Shown here piece after piece: positions 8,381 to 18,629 of a stretch of DNA of 64,000 nt (its first letter is position 1; each line of letters starts with the position of its first letter). The translations under genes and the position numbers were made by a program. Source of the DNA: Ornithinibacillus halophilus (GTDB taxonomy: Bacteria; Bacillota; Bacilli; Bacillales; Amphibacillaceae); assembly GCF_900129485.1 (NCBI RefSeq), contig NZ_FQVW01000005.1, forward strand, positions 1 through 64,000. The letters run 5' to 3'. Below the pieces are notes generated by a model. It saw nothing but the letters and a program-made list of their open reading frames with translations, ran no database searches and was not told the origin of the DNA.

Positions 8381-9496
8381 CTAGCGATTTTCAACTGTTA
8401 CATATTCTTGTGTGTTTGGACCAACATAATCTGCACGTGGACGGATTAGGCGGTTATTAGAATATTGTTCTAGGATATGTGCAATCCATCCTGAGAAACG
8501 GCTCATAGCAAAGATTGGTGTGAATAAATCATGGTCGATTCCTAAGCTATGATAAACAGATGCTGAATAGAAGTCTACATTAGCTGGAAGTCCTTTTTCA
8601 CGTTTAATGTAATCTTCAATTTTAACAGACATGTTATACCATTTTTCTTGTCCAGTTAACTTAGTCAACTCTTCAGACATTTTCTTAAGGTGTTTAGCAC
8701 GTGGATCTCCTGTACGGTATACACGGTGCCCCATTCCCATAACTTTTTCTTTATTAGCTAATTTTTGTTCAATATAAGGAATTGCATTCTCTTCTTCGCC
8801 TATTTCAGAAAGCATCTTCATCACTTGCTCGTTAGCTCCACCGTGAAGTGGTCCTTTAAGTGCGCCGATTGCAGCTGTTACACCAGAGTACATATCGGAT
8901 AATGTTGCCACACATACTCTTGAAGTAAACGTAGATGCATTTAATTCATGGTCTGCATGTAATACTAGCGCCTTATTAATTGCTTCGATTTCAATGTCTT
9001 CAGGCTCTTTTCCATTAAGCATATATAAGAAGTTATATGCATAACCTACACCTTGTTTTGGTTGTACAGGTTCTAAGCCCTGACGAATTCTAGCGAATGC
9101 TGCAACAATTGTTGAGATTTTCGCTTGTAGACGTACTGCTTTACGTCGATTTGCTTCTTCTTCCATTACATCTGATTCTTCATCATAAAGTCCAAGTAGT
9201 GAAACTGCTGTACGTAGAGCAGCCATTGGATGAACTGTTTTTAAATCATAAGATTTTAAATGATCAATTACAGCTTGAGGTAATGCCATTTCATTAGCAA
9301 GCTCTTGTTTGAATTGATCTAATTCTACTTGAGTTGGTAAACGTAAATTCCAAAGTAGAAATACTACCTCCTCAAAACTAGCATTCTCAGCTAGGTCATC
9401 TATACGATAACCGACATATGTAAGTTGGTCATCGATGATTGAACTAATAGACGATTGAGTTGCTACAACCCCTTCTAGACCTTTCGTTGCTGTCAT
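8381..9496 (-). CDS. citZ: Citrate synthase
   Basis: A 371-aa citrate synthase that condenses acetyl-CoA and oxaloacetate. Catalytic residues are visible in order: histidine in LHGGANEQVMK, histidine in MGMGHRVYRTGDPRA, and aspartate in VDFYSASVYHSLG. The start is ATG at 9496 with AAAGGAGAGG upstream; the ORF stays open upstream (MCYNCYNYY...), but that stretch covers the ribosome binding site and is not translated. It heads the citZ-icd-mdh group, as in B. subtilis, where the operon is controlled by CcpC and CcpA. No unambiguous operator was seen. Confidence 0.96.
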   Translation of the reverse strand: MTATKGLEGVVATQSSISSIIDDQLTYVGYRIDDLAENASFEEVVFLLWNLRLPTQVELDQFKQELANEMALPQAVIDHLKSYDLKTVHPMAALRTAVSLLGLYDEESDVMEEEANRRKAVRLQAKISTIVAAFARIRQGLEPVQPKQGVGYAYNFLYMLNGKEPEDIEIEAINKALVLHADHELNASTFTSRVCVATLSDMYSGVTAAIGALKGPLHGGANEQVMKMLSEIGEEENAIPYIEQKLANKEKVMGMGHRVYRTGDPRAKHLKKMSEELTKLTGQEKWYNMSVKIEDYIKREKGLPANVDFYSASVYHSLGIDHDLFTPIFAMSRFSGWIAHILEQYSNNRLIRPRADYVGPNTQEYVTVENR

Positions 9497-9832
9497 AACA
9501 AAACCCTCTCCTTTTCTATAATAGTTGTAACAATTATAACACAAATTATAATGTTAAAATTTTTCGACAATATTCTTACTATAGATATTGCCATCCCCAA
9601 AACCAATTATAAGGTATTATGGCTTATATGTGAAATGAAACCGTTTAATTTTTTAATGGAAATTATTGAATAACGCTAAAATCCCCTATTTATCAACATA
9701 ATAACATTAAAGTTTGTTAGATTTTTTTTAATAGATTAAGTCTAACCCTATTCGAACCAACATATAATTTCTAAAGAGCTTGTCTTTATTATTTCATGCA
9801 AAATTTGTTGATTAAAAAAATGGGGTTATTTT
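9497..9832. other. Divergent control region between citZ and ytvI
   Basis: This 336-bp AT-rich region has no gene. On the citZ side (minus strand) a TATAAT lies near 9547, within overlapping AT-rich inverted sequence, but no convincing -35 or CcpC dyad could be fixed. On the ytvI side the only weak structure is GTTAGA/TCTAAC (about 9716-9752). No RNA gene was recognised. Confidence 0.5.
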
Positions 9833-10936
9833 ATGTACAAGCCATTACTATTAAAATTAGCAAGAGGACTCATTGTAGTAGCGATTATTTTCTGTGCGTA
9901 TTTATTAGCTATCACTACTATTAGTTATATACTTCCTTTTTTAATAGCAATTGTGATTGCAATCATTCTTCATCCTTTTGTTCATGCATTAGAAAAAATC
10001 AAGATACCGAGAACGCTAGGTACAATATCCGCTTTATCGATAATATTTTGTATCTTTATAGGTTTTTTATTTTTAATAGTCAGTGAAATTATTCAAGGCA
10101 CAGCCTATTTATCCGAAAAGATACCGAGTTATTTTGAATCATTTGTATCACTGACTGAGGATTGGATTACAAATCAATTATTACCGATTTATCATAATTT
10201 TAGTTCATATTTTCATGCATTAAATGAATCGCAACAAACATCGATACAAGATTATGTTCAAAACTTATTAAATGATATTGCAACAACAGGTGGAACTCTT
10301 TTACAAGACTTTTTCAAAAATATACCCAACTATATTGCAACTGTACCAAGTTCATTTAGTTTTCTAATCTTTACGTTACTAGCAACATTTTTCATTACCA
10401 AGGATTGGAACACCATTCGTTTTTTTGTAAAAAAACATACTCCAGCACAAGTACAGGCATACACAGGAAATTTTATAACGCACCTAAAAAAGGCATTGTC
10501 AGGATACGTAAAAGCTCAACTTTTACTAATTACGATAAGTACGGTCATCATTTTTATCGGATTAATCATCTTAAAAGTGGAACATGCTTTAACCATCACT
10601 CTGTTAACAGTTATATTTGATGTTTTACCCTTTATTGGTACTGGCGTTATTTTTATTCCATGGATTGTTTATACTTTTCTAGTAGCTGATTATTCCATGA
10701 CTATTGGTTTAACCATATTATATATGTGTGTAATTATCTCAAGACAATTACTAGAACCTAAAATTCTGTCTTCAAGTATTGGTATAAATCCATTGGTAGG
10801 TTTAATTATCTTATTTGTTAGTTTTCAGATTTGGGGAGTATTAGGAATTTTATTGGCACCAATGCTTATTATTTTAGTTAATGTGTTGCTAGAATCTGGA
10901 ATCTTCAAACAAGTATGGCTATTTGTGAAAGGGTAA
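9833..10936 (+). CDS. ytvI: AI-2E family (UPF0118) membrane transporter YtvI
   Basis: A 367-aa polytopic membrane protein of the AI-2E/PerM exporter family. Hydrophobic segments occur at about 10-45 (a pair), 60-85, 165-185, 225-250, 255-290 and 300-350, with the family's extracellular loop between the third and fourth. Family members include sodium/proton antiporters and autoinducer exporters; the substrate here is unknown. Its place next to citZ and fxsA matches B. subtilis ytvI. The ribosome binding site is weak. The stop codon abuts the fxsA stop with no base between them. Confidence 0.88.
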   Translation: MYKPLLLKLARGLIVVAIIFCAYLLAITTISYILPFLIAIVIAIILHPFVHALEKIKIPRTLGTISALSIIFCIFIGFLFLIVSEIIQGTAYLSEKIPSYFESFVSLTEDWITNQLLPIYHNFSSYFHALNESQQTSIQDYVQNLLNDIATTGGTLLQDFFKNIPNYIATVPSSFSFLIFTLLATFFITKDWNTIRFFVKKHTPAQVQAYTGNFITHLKKALSGYVKAQLLLITISTVIIFIGLIILKVEHALTITLLTVIFDVLPFIGTGVIFIPWIVYTFLVADYSMTIGLTILYMCVIISRQLLEPKILSSSIGINPLVGLIILFVSFQIWGVLGILLAPMLIILVNVLLESGIFKQVWLFVKG

Positions 10937-11326
10937 TTACCACTTACGATAGATGACGGTGTTTTTATCCATCATTTGACGAACGAAACGCATAATAAAC
11001 CCTTTAAAAACACCTCGAGTTGCCGGGACAACGAGTGTGAAACCAATAATATCCGTAATAAATCCTGGGGAAAATAAAAAGACGCCGCCAACAAAAATAC
11101 AAATTCCATCAATAATATGTTTCGTTGGTGGTTGTCCATATTGCATCGATTCTTGTGCTTTCTGCCAAGTTTCCATTCCTTGTTGCTTTGCTAATGTAAC
11201 ACCAACAATTCCAGTTAGTAAGATTAATGCAACTACCCACCATGGACCAATAATTCCCCCAGCCCAAATGAAAACACCAATCTCTATAGCAGGTACTACT
11301 ATTAATGCAAGTAATAACCAACGCAT
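10937..11326 (-). CDS. fxsA: FxsA family membrane protein
   Basis: A 129-aa small membrane protein of the FxsA family (cytoplasmic membrane; the E. coli member relieves F-plasmid exclusion of phage T7). Segments at about 2-20, 26-45 and 70-95 are hydrophobic, with the family pattern GFITDIIGFTLVVPATR before a basic C-terminus. The normal role in Bacillaceae is unknown. It is tail-to-tail with ytvI with zero spacing. Confidence 0.88.
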   Translation of the reverse strand: MRWLLLALIVVPAIEIGVFIWAGGIIGPWWVVALILLTGIVGVTLAKQQGMETWQKAQESMQYGQPPTKHIIDGICIFVGGVFLFSPGFITDIIGFTLVVPATRGVFKGFIMRFVRQMMDKNTVIYRKW

Positions 11327-11345
11327 AAATTCTCATCCTCTCATA

Positions 11346-11414
11346 GAAAAGCGCAGTGCACGTTCATAATCGATTTTCGATAGTCAGACGCCCGGAGCTA
11401 CACATCTCTGAATT
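11346..11414. repeat. Shrunken copy of the GCGC-rich intergenic element
   Basis: It begins GAAAAGCGCAGTGCACG and ends GGAGCTACACATCTCTGAATT, the same ends as the full copy at 2685-2812 but with a short unrelated centre. It lies between fxsA and pyk, beside the pyk terminator. Confidence 0.7.
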
Positions 11415-11466
11415 AAAAAAGTACAGAGGTCAGTGATGAACTACTTTCATCCTTCTGACCTCTGAC
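11415..11466 (-). terminator. Intrinsic terminator of pyk
   Basis: CAGAGGTCAG (11424-11433) pairs with CTGACCTCTG (11455-11464). On the minus strand TACTTTTTTAATT follows. It is the likely end of the pfkA-pyk transcript. Confidence 0.88.
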
Positions 11467-11487
11467 ATCTATCTTATCATTTAACTG

Positions 11488-13245
11488 TTATAATACGCTA
11501 GCATGTCCTTGATAGATATCACCTTTATTACCATCAATTGTAATTTCTTGACCATCTTTTATCAAGTCCATAACATCTTTAACACCAACAATTACCGGGA
11601 TTCCTAGACTTAACCCAACAACAGCAGCATGTGATGTTAATCCACCTTCTTCTGTAATGATTCCAGAAGCTTTTTCAATTGCCGGCATCATATCTCGGTC
11701 TGTACCGTATGCAATGATAATATCATCTTGCTTCACTTTAGTTGCTTCTTCTGCATTTCGTACAACAACCGCATGACCATAAGCACTACCTTTACCGATT
11801 CCTTGTCCTTTTGCAATTACGTCACCAATTACGTGGACTTTCATTAAGTTAGTTGTACCACTTTCACCAACTGGTACACCTGCAGTTATGATAACGCGAC
11901 TTCCACGTTCAAATAATTTAGCACTTAATCCACGGTCTATCGCAATATCAAGCATTTCGTCTGTTGTAAGTGCTCTTTTACCCATCACTGCATGAACTCC
12001 CCACACAAGGGACAATTGACGATTTACTTGTTCTGAAAAAGTAACGGCAACGATTGGTGCTTTTGGACGATATTTTGAAATCATGCGAGCAGTATGTCCA
12101 CTCTCTGTTGGTGTGATGATCGCATTCACAGATAAATTCATCGCTGTATGCGTCACACTCTGACTGATTGCATCTGTTATCGTCATATCCACAGAACGAG
12201 AACGTGTTTTTAGAATCGTATCATGATCTAAAGCAGATTCTGTTTTTACAGCAATATTGCGCATAGTTTGAACAGATTCTACAGGGTAATTCCCTGCTGC
12301 CGTTTCTCCTGAAAGCATAATTGCATCCGTTCCGTCAAAAATAGCATTGGCAACATCGGATGCTTCTGCCCTAGTCGGACGAGGATTGCGTTGCATGGAA
12401 TCCAGCATTTGTGTAGCAGTAATAACTGGTTTTCCATTTAGATTACATTTGCGAATTAATTCTTTTTGTACTAGAGGAACATCTTCAGCAGGAATTTCTA
12501 CCCCTAGGTCACCACGTGCAACCATTAAACCATCACTTACTTCTAAAATGGAGTCGATATTATCAACACCCTCTTGATTTTCAATCTTAGGAACCAATTG
12601 AATATGTGTTGCATCATGTTTTTCAAGAATTTCTCTAATCTCTAATAAATCAGATGGGCGACGAACAAACGATGCAGCGATAAAGTCGACACCTTGTTCA
12701 ATTCCAAATGTAATATCATTTGCATCTTTCTCAGTAATACCTGGTAAGTTAACAGATACATTTGGCACGTTTACACCTTTTTTATTTTTAATTGTACCTG
12801 AATTCAAAGCAATCGTTTTAATTTCTTGATTGTCATGGTTTACTTCTTGTACTTCCAATTCAATAAGTCCATCATCTAAAAGAATTTTAGAACCTTCATG
12901 AACATCATTTATTAATCCATCATAAGTCACATAGAAACGTTCTGCTGTTCCCTCTACTTCTTTCATTGAAATATAAACGGTATTTCCTTGAATAAGTTCA
13001 GCCTGTCCATCTTTAAAATTACCTGTACGGATTTCAGGACCTTTTGTGTCTAAAAGAATCGCAACTGTTTTTCCAGTGTTAGCTGCTGCTTCTCTAATAT
13101 TTTTAATTCTCGCTCCATGCTCCTCGTAATCTCCATGGGAAAAATTCAAGCGTGCAACATTCATTCCAGCTTCCATTAATTTTTCCAATGTCTCCACAGA
13201 TTCTGAGGCTGGACCAATCGTACAAACGATTTTTGTTTTTCTCAT
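11488..13245 (-). CDS. pyk: Pyruvate kinase
   Basis: A 585-aa enzyme that converts PEP and ADP to pyruvate and ATP, the last step of glycolysis. The catalytic domain (1-475) carries [11 protein letters not shown], the lysine in [10 protein letters not shown], the metal site [11 protein letters not shown], and [15 protein letters not shown]. As in Bacillus, the protein has an additional C-terminal PEP-utilising-like domain (about 485-585) with [11 protein letters not shown] around a histidine, which explains the length. It starts 27 bp after the pfkA stop and is surely cotranscribed with pfkA. Confidence 0.97.
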   Translation of the reverse strand: MRKTKIVCTIGPASESVETLEKLMEAGMNVARLNFSHGDYEEHGARIKNIREAAANTGKTVAILLDTKGPEIRTGNFKDGQAELIQGNTVYISMKEVEGTAERFYVTYDGLINDVHEGSKILLDDGLIELEVQEVNHDNQEIKTIALNSGTIKNKKGVNVPNVSVNLPGITEKDANDITFGIEQGVDFIAASFVRRPSDLLEIREILEKHDATHIQLVPKIENQEGVDNIDSILEVSDGLMVARGDLGVEIPAEDVPLVQKELIRKCNLNGKPVITATQMLDSMQRNPRPTRAEASDVANAIFDGTDAIMLSGETAAGNYPVESVQTMRNIAVKTESALDHDTILKTRSRSVDMTITDAISQSVTHTAMNLSVNAIITPTESGHTARMISKYRPKAPIVAVTFSEQVNRQLSLVWGVHAVMGKRALTTDEMLDIAIDRGLSAKLFERGSRVIITAGVPVGESGTTNLMKVHVIGDVIAKGQGIGKGSAYGHAVVVRNAEEATKVKQDDIIIAYGTDRDMMPAIEKASGIITEEGGLTSHAAVVGLSLGIPVIVGVKDVMDLIKDGQEITIDGNKGDIYQGHASVL

Positions 13246-13272
13246 ATATAACCCTCCTACTATTTCAAAAAC

Positions 13273-14524
<1,252 letters not shown>

Positions 14525-14562
14525 AAATAATCATGGAATCCCGGTAGGTTCCATGATTATTT
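14525..14562 (-). terminator. Intrinsic terminator of accDA
   Basis: A 14-bp perfect stem (14525-14538 with 14549-14562) encloses a 10-nt loop, with TTTTCATTT following on the minus strand. It separates the malS-gntR-accD-accA group from pfkA-pyk. Confidence 0.88.
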
Positions 14563-14583
14563 CTGCGCGTAGTTGTATGCAAA

Positions 14584-15540
14584 CTACTGCTCATTAAAAT
14601 CTCCAATTTGTTTATATTTTTCCCATCTTTTCTCAAGTAATACCTCAATAGATAAATTTTTTAATTCAGCTAATGATTGGTCAATAACTTTATCAATGTA
14701 TTTCGCTTGTTCTTTGACATCGCGATGGGCGCCACCTTTTGGTTCTGGAATAATTTCATCAATTAGACCTAACTCAAATAAGTCAGGAGCCGTAATACGC
14801 ATGGATTCTGCAGCTCGTTGTGCTTGACCAGAATCTTTCCAAAGTAGAGCAGCTGCACCTTCCGGGGAGATAACCGAATACGTTGAGTTTTCTAACATAT
14901 GGATATGGTCTCCAACCCCTAGTGCTAGTGCTCCACCACTACCACCTTCACCGATTACAACACAAATAACTGGTACCGTTAATCCTGCCATTTCCATTAG
15001 GTTTCTCGCAATTGCTTCACTTTGACCTCTTTCTTCTGCTGCTTTTCCAGGTTCAGCACCCTTTGTATCAATAAAAGTAATAATTGGACGATTAAACTTC
15101 TCTGCCTGTTTCATATGACGTAATGCTTTACGATACCCTTCTGGATGTGGCATTCCAAAGTTTCTACGAATGTTTTCTTTCGTATTCTTCCCACGTTGAT
15201 GCCCAATAACCGTTACAGGTGTATCCTTATAAAATGCAATCCCTGAGACAATCGCTTCATCATCACCAAATAAACGATCCCCATGAAATTCAATAAAGTC
15301 TGTAAACAACTCATTGATATAATCTAATGTGGTTGGACGTTCTTTGTGTCTGGCCATTTGTACCCGTTGCCAAGGTTTTAAATTGCCATAAATATCATCT
15401 TCTAAGCTAGATAATCGATTTTCAAGCGTGTTTATTTCTTCTGTTAAGTCAATATCACTTTCGCTTGTAAATTTTCTCAACTCAGCAATTTTCTCTTTTA
15501 AGTCAACAATTGGCTTTTCAAAATCTAATACTTGTTTCAT
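14584..15540 (-). CDS. accA: Acetyl-CoA carboxylase carboxyltransferase, alpha subunit
   Basis: A 318-aa subunit of the carboxyltransferase that moves CO2 from biotin carboxyl carrier protein to acetyl-CoA, giving malonyl-CoA for fatty acid synthesis. An N-terminal helical region (1-60) precedes the crotonase-like core with [32 protein letters not shown] and [15 protein letters not shown]. The start codon overlaps the accD stop (ATGA), so the two subunits are made in equal amounts from one message. Confidence 0.97.
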   Translation of the reverse strand: MKQVLDFEKPIVDLKEKIAELRKFTSESDIDLTEEINTLENRLSSLEDDIYGNLKPWQRVQMARHKERPTTLDYINELFTDFIEFHGDRLFGDDEAIVSGIAFYKDTPVTVIGHQRGKNTKENIRRNFGMPHPEGYRKALRHMKQAEKFNRPIITFIDTKGAEPGKAAEERGQSEAIARNLMEMAGLTVPVICVVIGEGGSGGALALGVGDHIHMLENSTYSVISPEGAAALLWKDSGQAQRAAESMRITAPDLFELGLIDEIIPEPKGGAHRDVKEQAKYIDKVIDQSLAELKNLSIEVLLEKRWEKYKQIGDFNEQ

Positions 15541-16397
15541 GAAGAAGCCCCACCCTTCTGATGCATTTGCAATAGTTTTACAAAAAGCTGCTTCATGTCG
15601 TGACGATGGACTACTTGATCCAGCTGCCCATGTTTAAATAAAAATTCAGCTGTTTGGAAATCATCAGGCAATTTTTCTCGTGTCGTTTGTTCAATGATTC
15701 TTCTTCCTGCAAATCCAATTAATGCACCTGGTTCAGCAAAATTATAATCTCCAATTGATGCAAAACTAGCAGATACTCCCCCAGTAGTTGGGTGTGTCAT
15801 AACAGAAATCATCAATCCACCAGATTCCGAGAAACGTTTAATCGCAACAGAAGTCTTTGCCATTTGCATTAAGCTTAGTACACCTTCTTGCATGCGCGCT
15901 CCACCAGAAGCTGTGAAAATGATAAAAGGTAGGGACTCATCTTTCGCTTTTTCAACTGCACGAGCTATTTTTTCACCAATAACTGAACCCATACTACCCA
16001 TTCTAAAGCTAGAGTCCATAACTGCAAATGCTGCTTCTTGGCCATCGATGGACCCTTTTCCAGTTACTACCCCTTCATTTAAACCAGTCTTTTTACGGTC
16101 TTTTTCTAGTTTCGCTTCATAATCAGGAAATTCTAGTGGGTTAGTAGATAGTAGACCATGGTCCCACTCTTGAAATGTCCCCTCATCAAATAAGCTATCA
16201 ATTCTCTCCCATGCAGTAAGTTGATGGTGATAGTCACAACTTGGACAGACATTTAGATTTTTATTTAATTCTTTACGATAATAGATTTTATAGCATTTAC
16301 TACACTTTTTCATTAAACCCTCAGGAACATCTTGCTTTGCTTGTTCACTAGGTATAGATGCATATTTTTTCTTCTTGCTAAATAGATCTTTAAGCAA
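15537..16397 (-). CDS. accD: Acetyl-CoA carboxylase carboxyltransferase, beta subunit
   Basis: A 286-aa beta subunit that partners AccA. A four-cysteine zinc ribbon lies at about 32-54 (CSKC and CPSC), followed by the crotonase-like core with [18 protein letters not shown] and [12 protein letters not shown]. The start codon is TTG at 16397 with AAGGGGGAG 5 nt upstream. Downstream of the GntR regulator gene and overlapping accA. Bacillus fatty-acid genes are often under FapR, but no FapR site was seen; the upstream malS operator may cover it. Confidence 0.95.
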   Translation of the reverse strand: MLKDLFSKKKKYASIPSEQAKQDVPEGLMKKCSKCYKIYYRKELNKNLNVCPSCDYHHQLTAWERIDSLFDEGTFQEWDHGLLSTNPLEFPDYEAKLEKDRKKTGLNEGVVTGKGSIDGQEAAFAVMDSSFRMGSMGSVIGEKIARAVEKAKDESLPFIIFTASGGARMQEGVLSLMQMAKTSVAIKRFSESGGLMISVMTHPTTGGVSASFASIGDYNFAEPGALIGFAGRRIIEQTTREKLPDDFQTAEFLFKHGQLDQVVHRHDMKQLFVKLLQMHQKGGASS

Positions 16398-16494
16398 GGA
16401 AACTCCCCCTTTTCTCTTCGGACAACTAGCGTAAAAGTTAAAATAATAGTTATGATTAATCTATGAATAAATGATATATGATATGAATGCTCTA

Positions 16495-17118
16495 TTAATT
16501 TTCTAGTTCTTGATTAAATAATTGTTCGATTAATTCATAGTTTTGATTTCGATAAGCTTGTATTAAATTTTGGTAAAAGCTTTCTTCATAATACGATTGA
16601 TTTACTGCATGTGAATAGCCTTCAATCAACTTCCAAATTTTTGTGAATAATTGATTCCCAGTTATTTTAAATATAAAAGTAAAAAATTCATCATGGATGT
16701 TATTCCATTCTTTTGACTCTTGGTTGATGATAGATGATAATTTTTCCAGTAATCCCTCATCTATATTCTCATACGCCAATTTGGCTGCTTCTTTTTCTAG
16801 TAGATTTTTCACTAATACTAATTCGTCTCTAGTTGTCGTCTCCTGGAGAATAAAGGAAGCTAAAATCTCGACGGTTTGTAATGGGCGATAAGAACTTAAA
16901 AAAGTTCCTTCCCCATGTCTAGTTTCAATGAGCCCTAGCAGCTCCATCGCACGTAACGCTTCCCTTACAGAAGACCTTCCCGCTTGTAATGTTTCGGCAA
17001 GTTCCCTTTCTGAAGGTAATTTATCGCCTGCTTTTAAATGATTCACTTCAATGAATTTACGTAATTCTTGTAATACCCCTTGGTAAACTTTTTGCTTAGG
17101 TGACATGGACACAGCCAT
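16495..17118 (-). CDS. GntR family (FadR subfamily) transcriptional regulator
   Basis: A 207-aa regulator. The N-terminal winged helix (about 8-75) has KLPSERELAETLQAGRSSVR followed by EALRAMELLGLIETRHGEGTF, and the C-terminal region (about 85-205) is an all-helical FadR-type ligand domain. The effector is unknown. Setting in malS-gntR-accD-accA suggests an effector from central or fatty-acid metabolism. A FadR-type palindrome on the malS promoter (18457-18467) is its likely target, which would include its own operon. The start has AAAGGAGT upstream. Confidence 0.88.
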   Translation of the reverse strand: MAVSMSPKQKVYQGVLQELRKFIEVNHLKAGDKLPSERELAETLQAGRSSVREALRAMELLGLIETRHGEGTFLSSYRPLQTVEILASFILQETTTRDELVLVKNLLEKEAAKLAYENIDEGLLEKLSSIINQESKEWNNIHDEFFTFIFKITGNQLFTKIWKLIEGYSHAVNQSYYEESFYQNLIQAYRNQNYELIEQLFNQELEN

Positions 17119-17175
17119 GTTTCACTCCTTTATTGTTCTATTTTTTACAGGCACACTTGCCGATAAATAACCATT

Positions 17176-18408
17176 CTATTCTTTAATTTGAGATAACTGT
17201 TTTGTCTTTTCAGCAATGTCTTCTGGATCCACCTGAATCCGGGCTACTCCTGATTCCATAGCGGTTTTAGCAACACTTGCTGCAACTGCCGGAGCAACAC
17301 GCGCATCAAATGGTGCCGGAATGACATAATCAGCTGTGAGTTCATTCTCATCAATTAGTGAAGCAATAGCTTGTGCTGCGGCAACTTTCATTTTTTCATT
17401 AATTCTAGTTGCTCGAACATCTAATGCACCACGGAAAATCCCTGGAAATGCCAATACATTATTTACTTGGTTAGGAAAATCCGAACGACCTGTTCCAATA
17501 ACCTTTGCACCAGCTTCTTTTGCATCATCTGGCATGATTTCAGGATCAGGGTTTGCCATTGCAAAAATAATTGGGTCGCGGTTCATTTTTCCTACCATCT
17601 CTTTTGTTAATGCTCCACCAACGGAAACACCAATAAACACATCAGCATCTTCAATGACTTCATCTAGCGATCCTTCCTGTTTATCAATGTTAGTAAATTC
17701 AGCCACACGATCTTTTACTTCGTTCATACCATATGTTCTACCTTCAAAAATGGCACCACGAGTATCACACATAATCATATTGCGAACCCCGAAATTATAT
17801 AACAATCGAATAATAGCAATCCCTGCAGCACCAGCCCCATTTGCTACAACTTTAATTTCAGAAAATGATTTTCCTACTAGTTTTAAAGCGTTAATTAGAC
17901 CAGCTACAGTAACAATTGCTGTTCCATGCTGATCATCATGGAAAATAGGTATATTAGTTTCTTTTTTAAGACGATCTTCAATGATAAAACAGTTAGGAGC
18001 TGCAATATCTTCTAAGTTGACACCACCAAAAGTAGGTTCCATTAATTTAACAGTACGAACAATTTCTTCAACATCATGGGTATCTAAACAAATTGGAAAT
18101 GAATCTACTCCAGCGAAGCTTTTGAATAGTACTGATTTTCCTTCCATTACAGGAAGTGCTGCCTCTGGTCCGATATTTCCAAGACCTAGTACAGCTGACC
18201 CATCACTTACTACTGCAACCATATTACCTTTCATCGTGTAATCATAAACGGTTTCTTTACGATCATGAATTACTTTACATGGTTCGGCTACTCCAGGTGA
18301 ATATGCCAAACTTAAATCTTTAGCATTTCGCACTGGCACCTTTGATTCTGTACTTAACTTTCCTTTTTTTGCTTTATGCATTTGTAATGCTTCATCTCGT
18401 AAATTCAC
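17176..18408 (-). CDS. malS: NAD(P)-dependent malic enzyme
   Basis: A 410-aa decarboxylating malate dehydrogenase (malate to pyruvate), of the short bacterial type like B. subtilis YtsJ and MalS; which paralogue it matches was not settled. Motifs: SLAYSPGVAEPCK, the catalytic region GNMVAVVSDGSAVLGLGN, metal-binding FHDDQHGTAIV and the Rossmann motif NGAGAAGIA. The start is GTG at 18408 with AAAAGGAG upstream. It is first in the group with the GntR regulator and accDA, which links pyruvate/NADPH supply to fatty acid synthesis. Confidence 0.92.
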   Translation of the reverse strand: MNLRDEALQMHKAKKGKLSTESKVPVRNAKDLSLAYSPGVAEPCKVIHDRKETVYDYTMKGNMVAVVSDGSAVLGLGNIGPEAALPVMEGKSVLFKSFAGVDSFPICLDTHDVEEIVRTVKLMEPTFGGVNLEDIAAPNCFIIEDRLKKETNIPIFHDDQHGTAIVTVAGLINALKLVGKSFSEIKVVANGAGAAGIAIIRLLYNFGVRNMIMCDTRGAIFEGRTYGMNEVKDRVAEFTNIDKQEGSLDEVIEDADVFIGVSVGGALTKEMVGKMNRDPIIFAMANPDPEIMPDDAKEAGAKVIGTGRSDFPNQVNNVLAFPGIFRGALDVRATRINEKMKVAAAQAIASLIDENELTADYVIPAPFDARVAPAVAASVAKTAMESGVARIQVDPEDIAEKTKQLSQIKE

Positions 18409-18456
18409 GCTACTCGCTCCTTTTGCAGTAGAAGGTAATTCAACTATCTAAACAGG

Positions 18457-18507
18457 TGGTCTGACCACTTAACTACTACATTATAACAAATGGACACGAC
18501 CTGTAAA
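18457..18507 (-). promoter_or_regulatory. malS promoter with GntR/FadR-type operator
   Basis: Minus strand: -35 TTTACA (18502-18507), 16-bp spacer, -10 TATAAT (18480-18485). Twelve bases after the -10 lies the perfect palindrome TGGTCTGACCA (18457-18467), flanked by further symmetry. TGGTCNGACCA is the form bound by FadR-subfamily GntR repressors. The position over the start of transcription fits repression. Confidence 0.75.
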
Positions 18508-18564
18508 GTATTGAATTCGTTCACACCTCTACAATTTATTTTTAGTATGTTTTTTCTTATTGTT

Positions 18565-18618
18565 CACTAAAGGCAGTTCCTTTACGCCAAACGTTCTGTC
18601 CGACGGAGTCACTGCCTT
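18565..18618 (-). terminator. Probable terminator of dnaE
   Basis: AAAGGCAGT near 18567 pairs with ACTGCCTTT near 18610 around a loop with internal structure. The T tract on the minus strand is short (TTTAG), so it is a moderate terminator. Confidence 0.55.
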
Positions 18619-18629
18619 TATTCATTCTG

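Noticed and set aside
17336..17932. 198-aa open frame on the plus strand
   Set aside because: It is antisense to malS, whose identity is certain, and has no ribosome site; the frame is open because of codon bias on the other strand.
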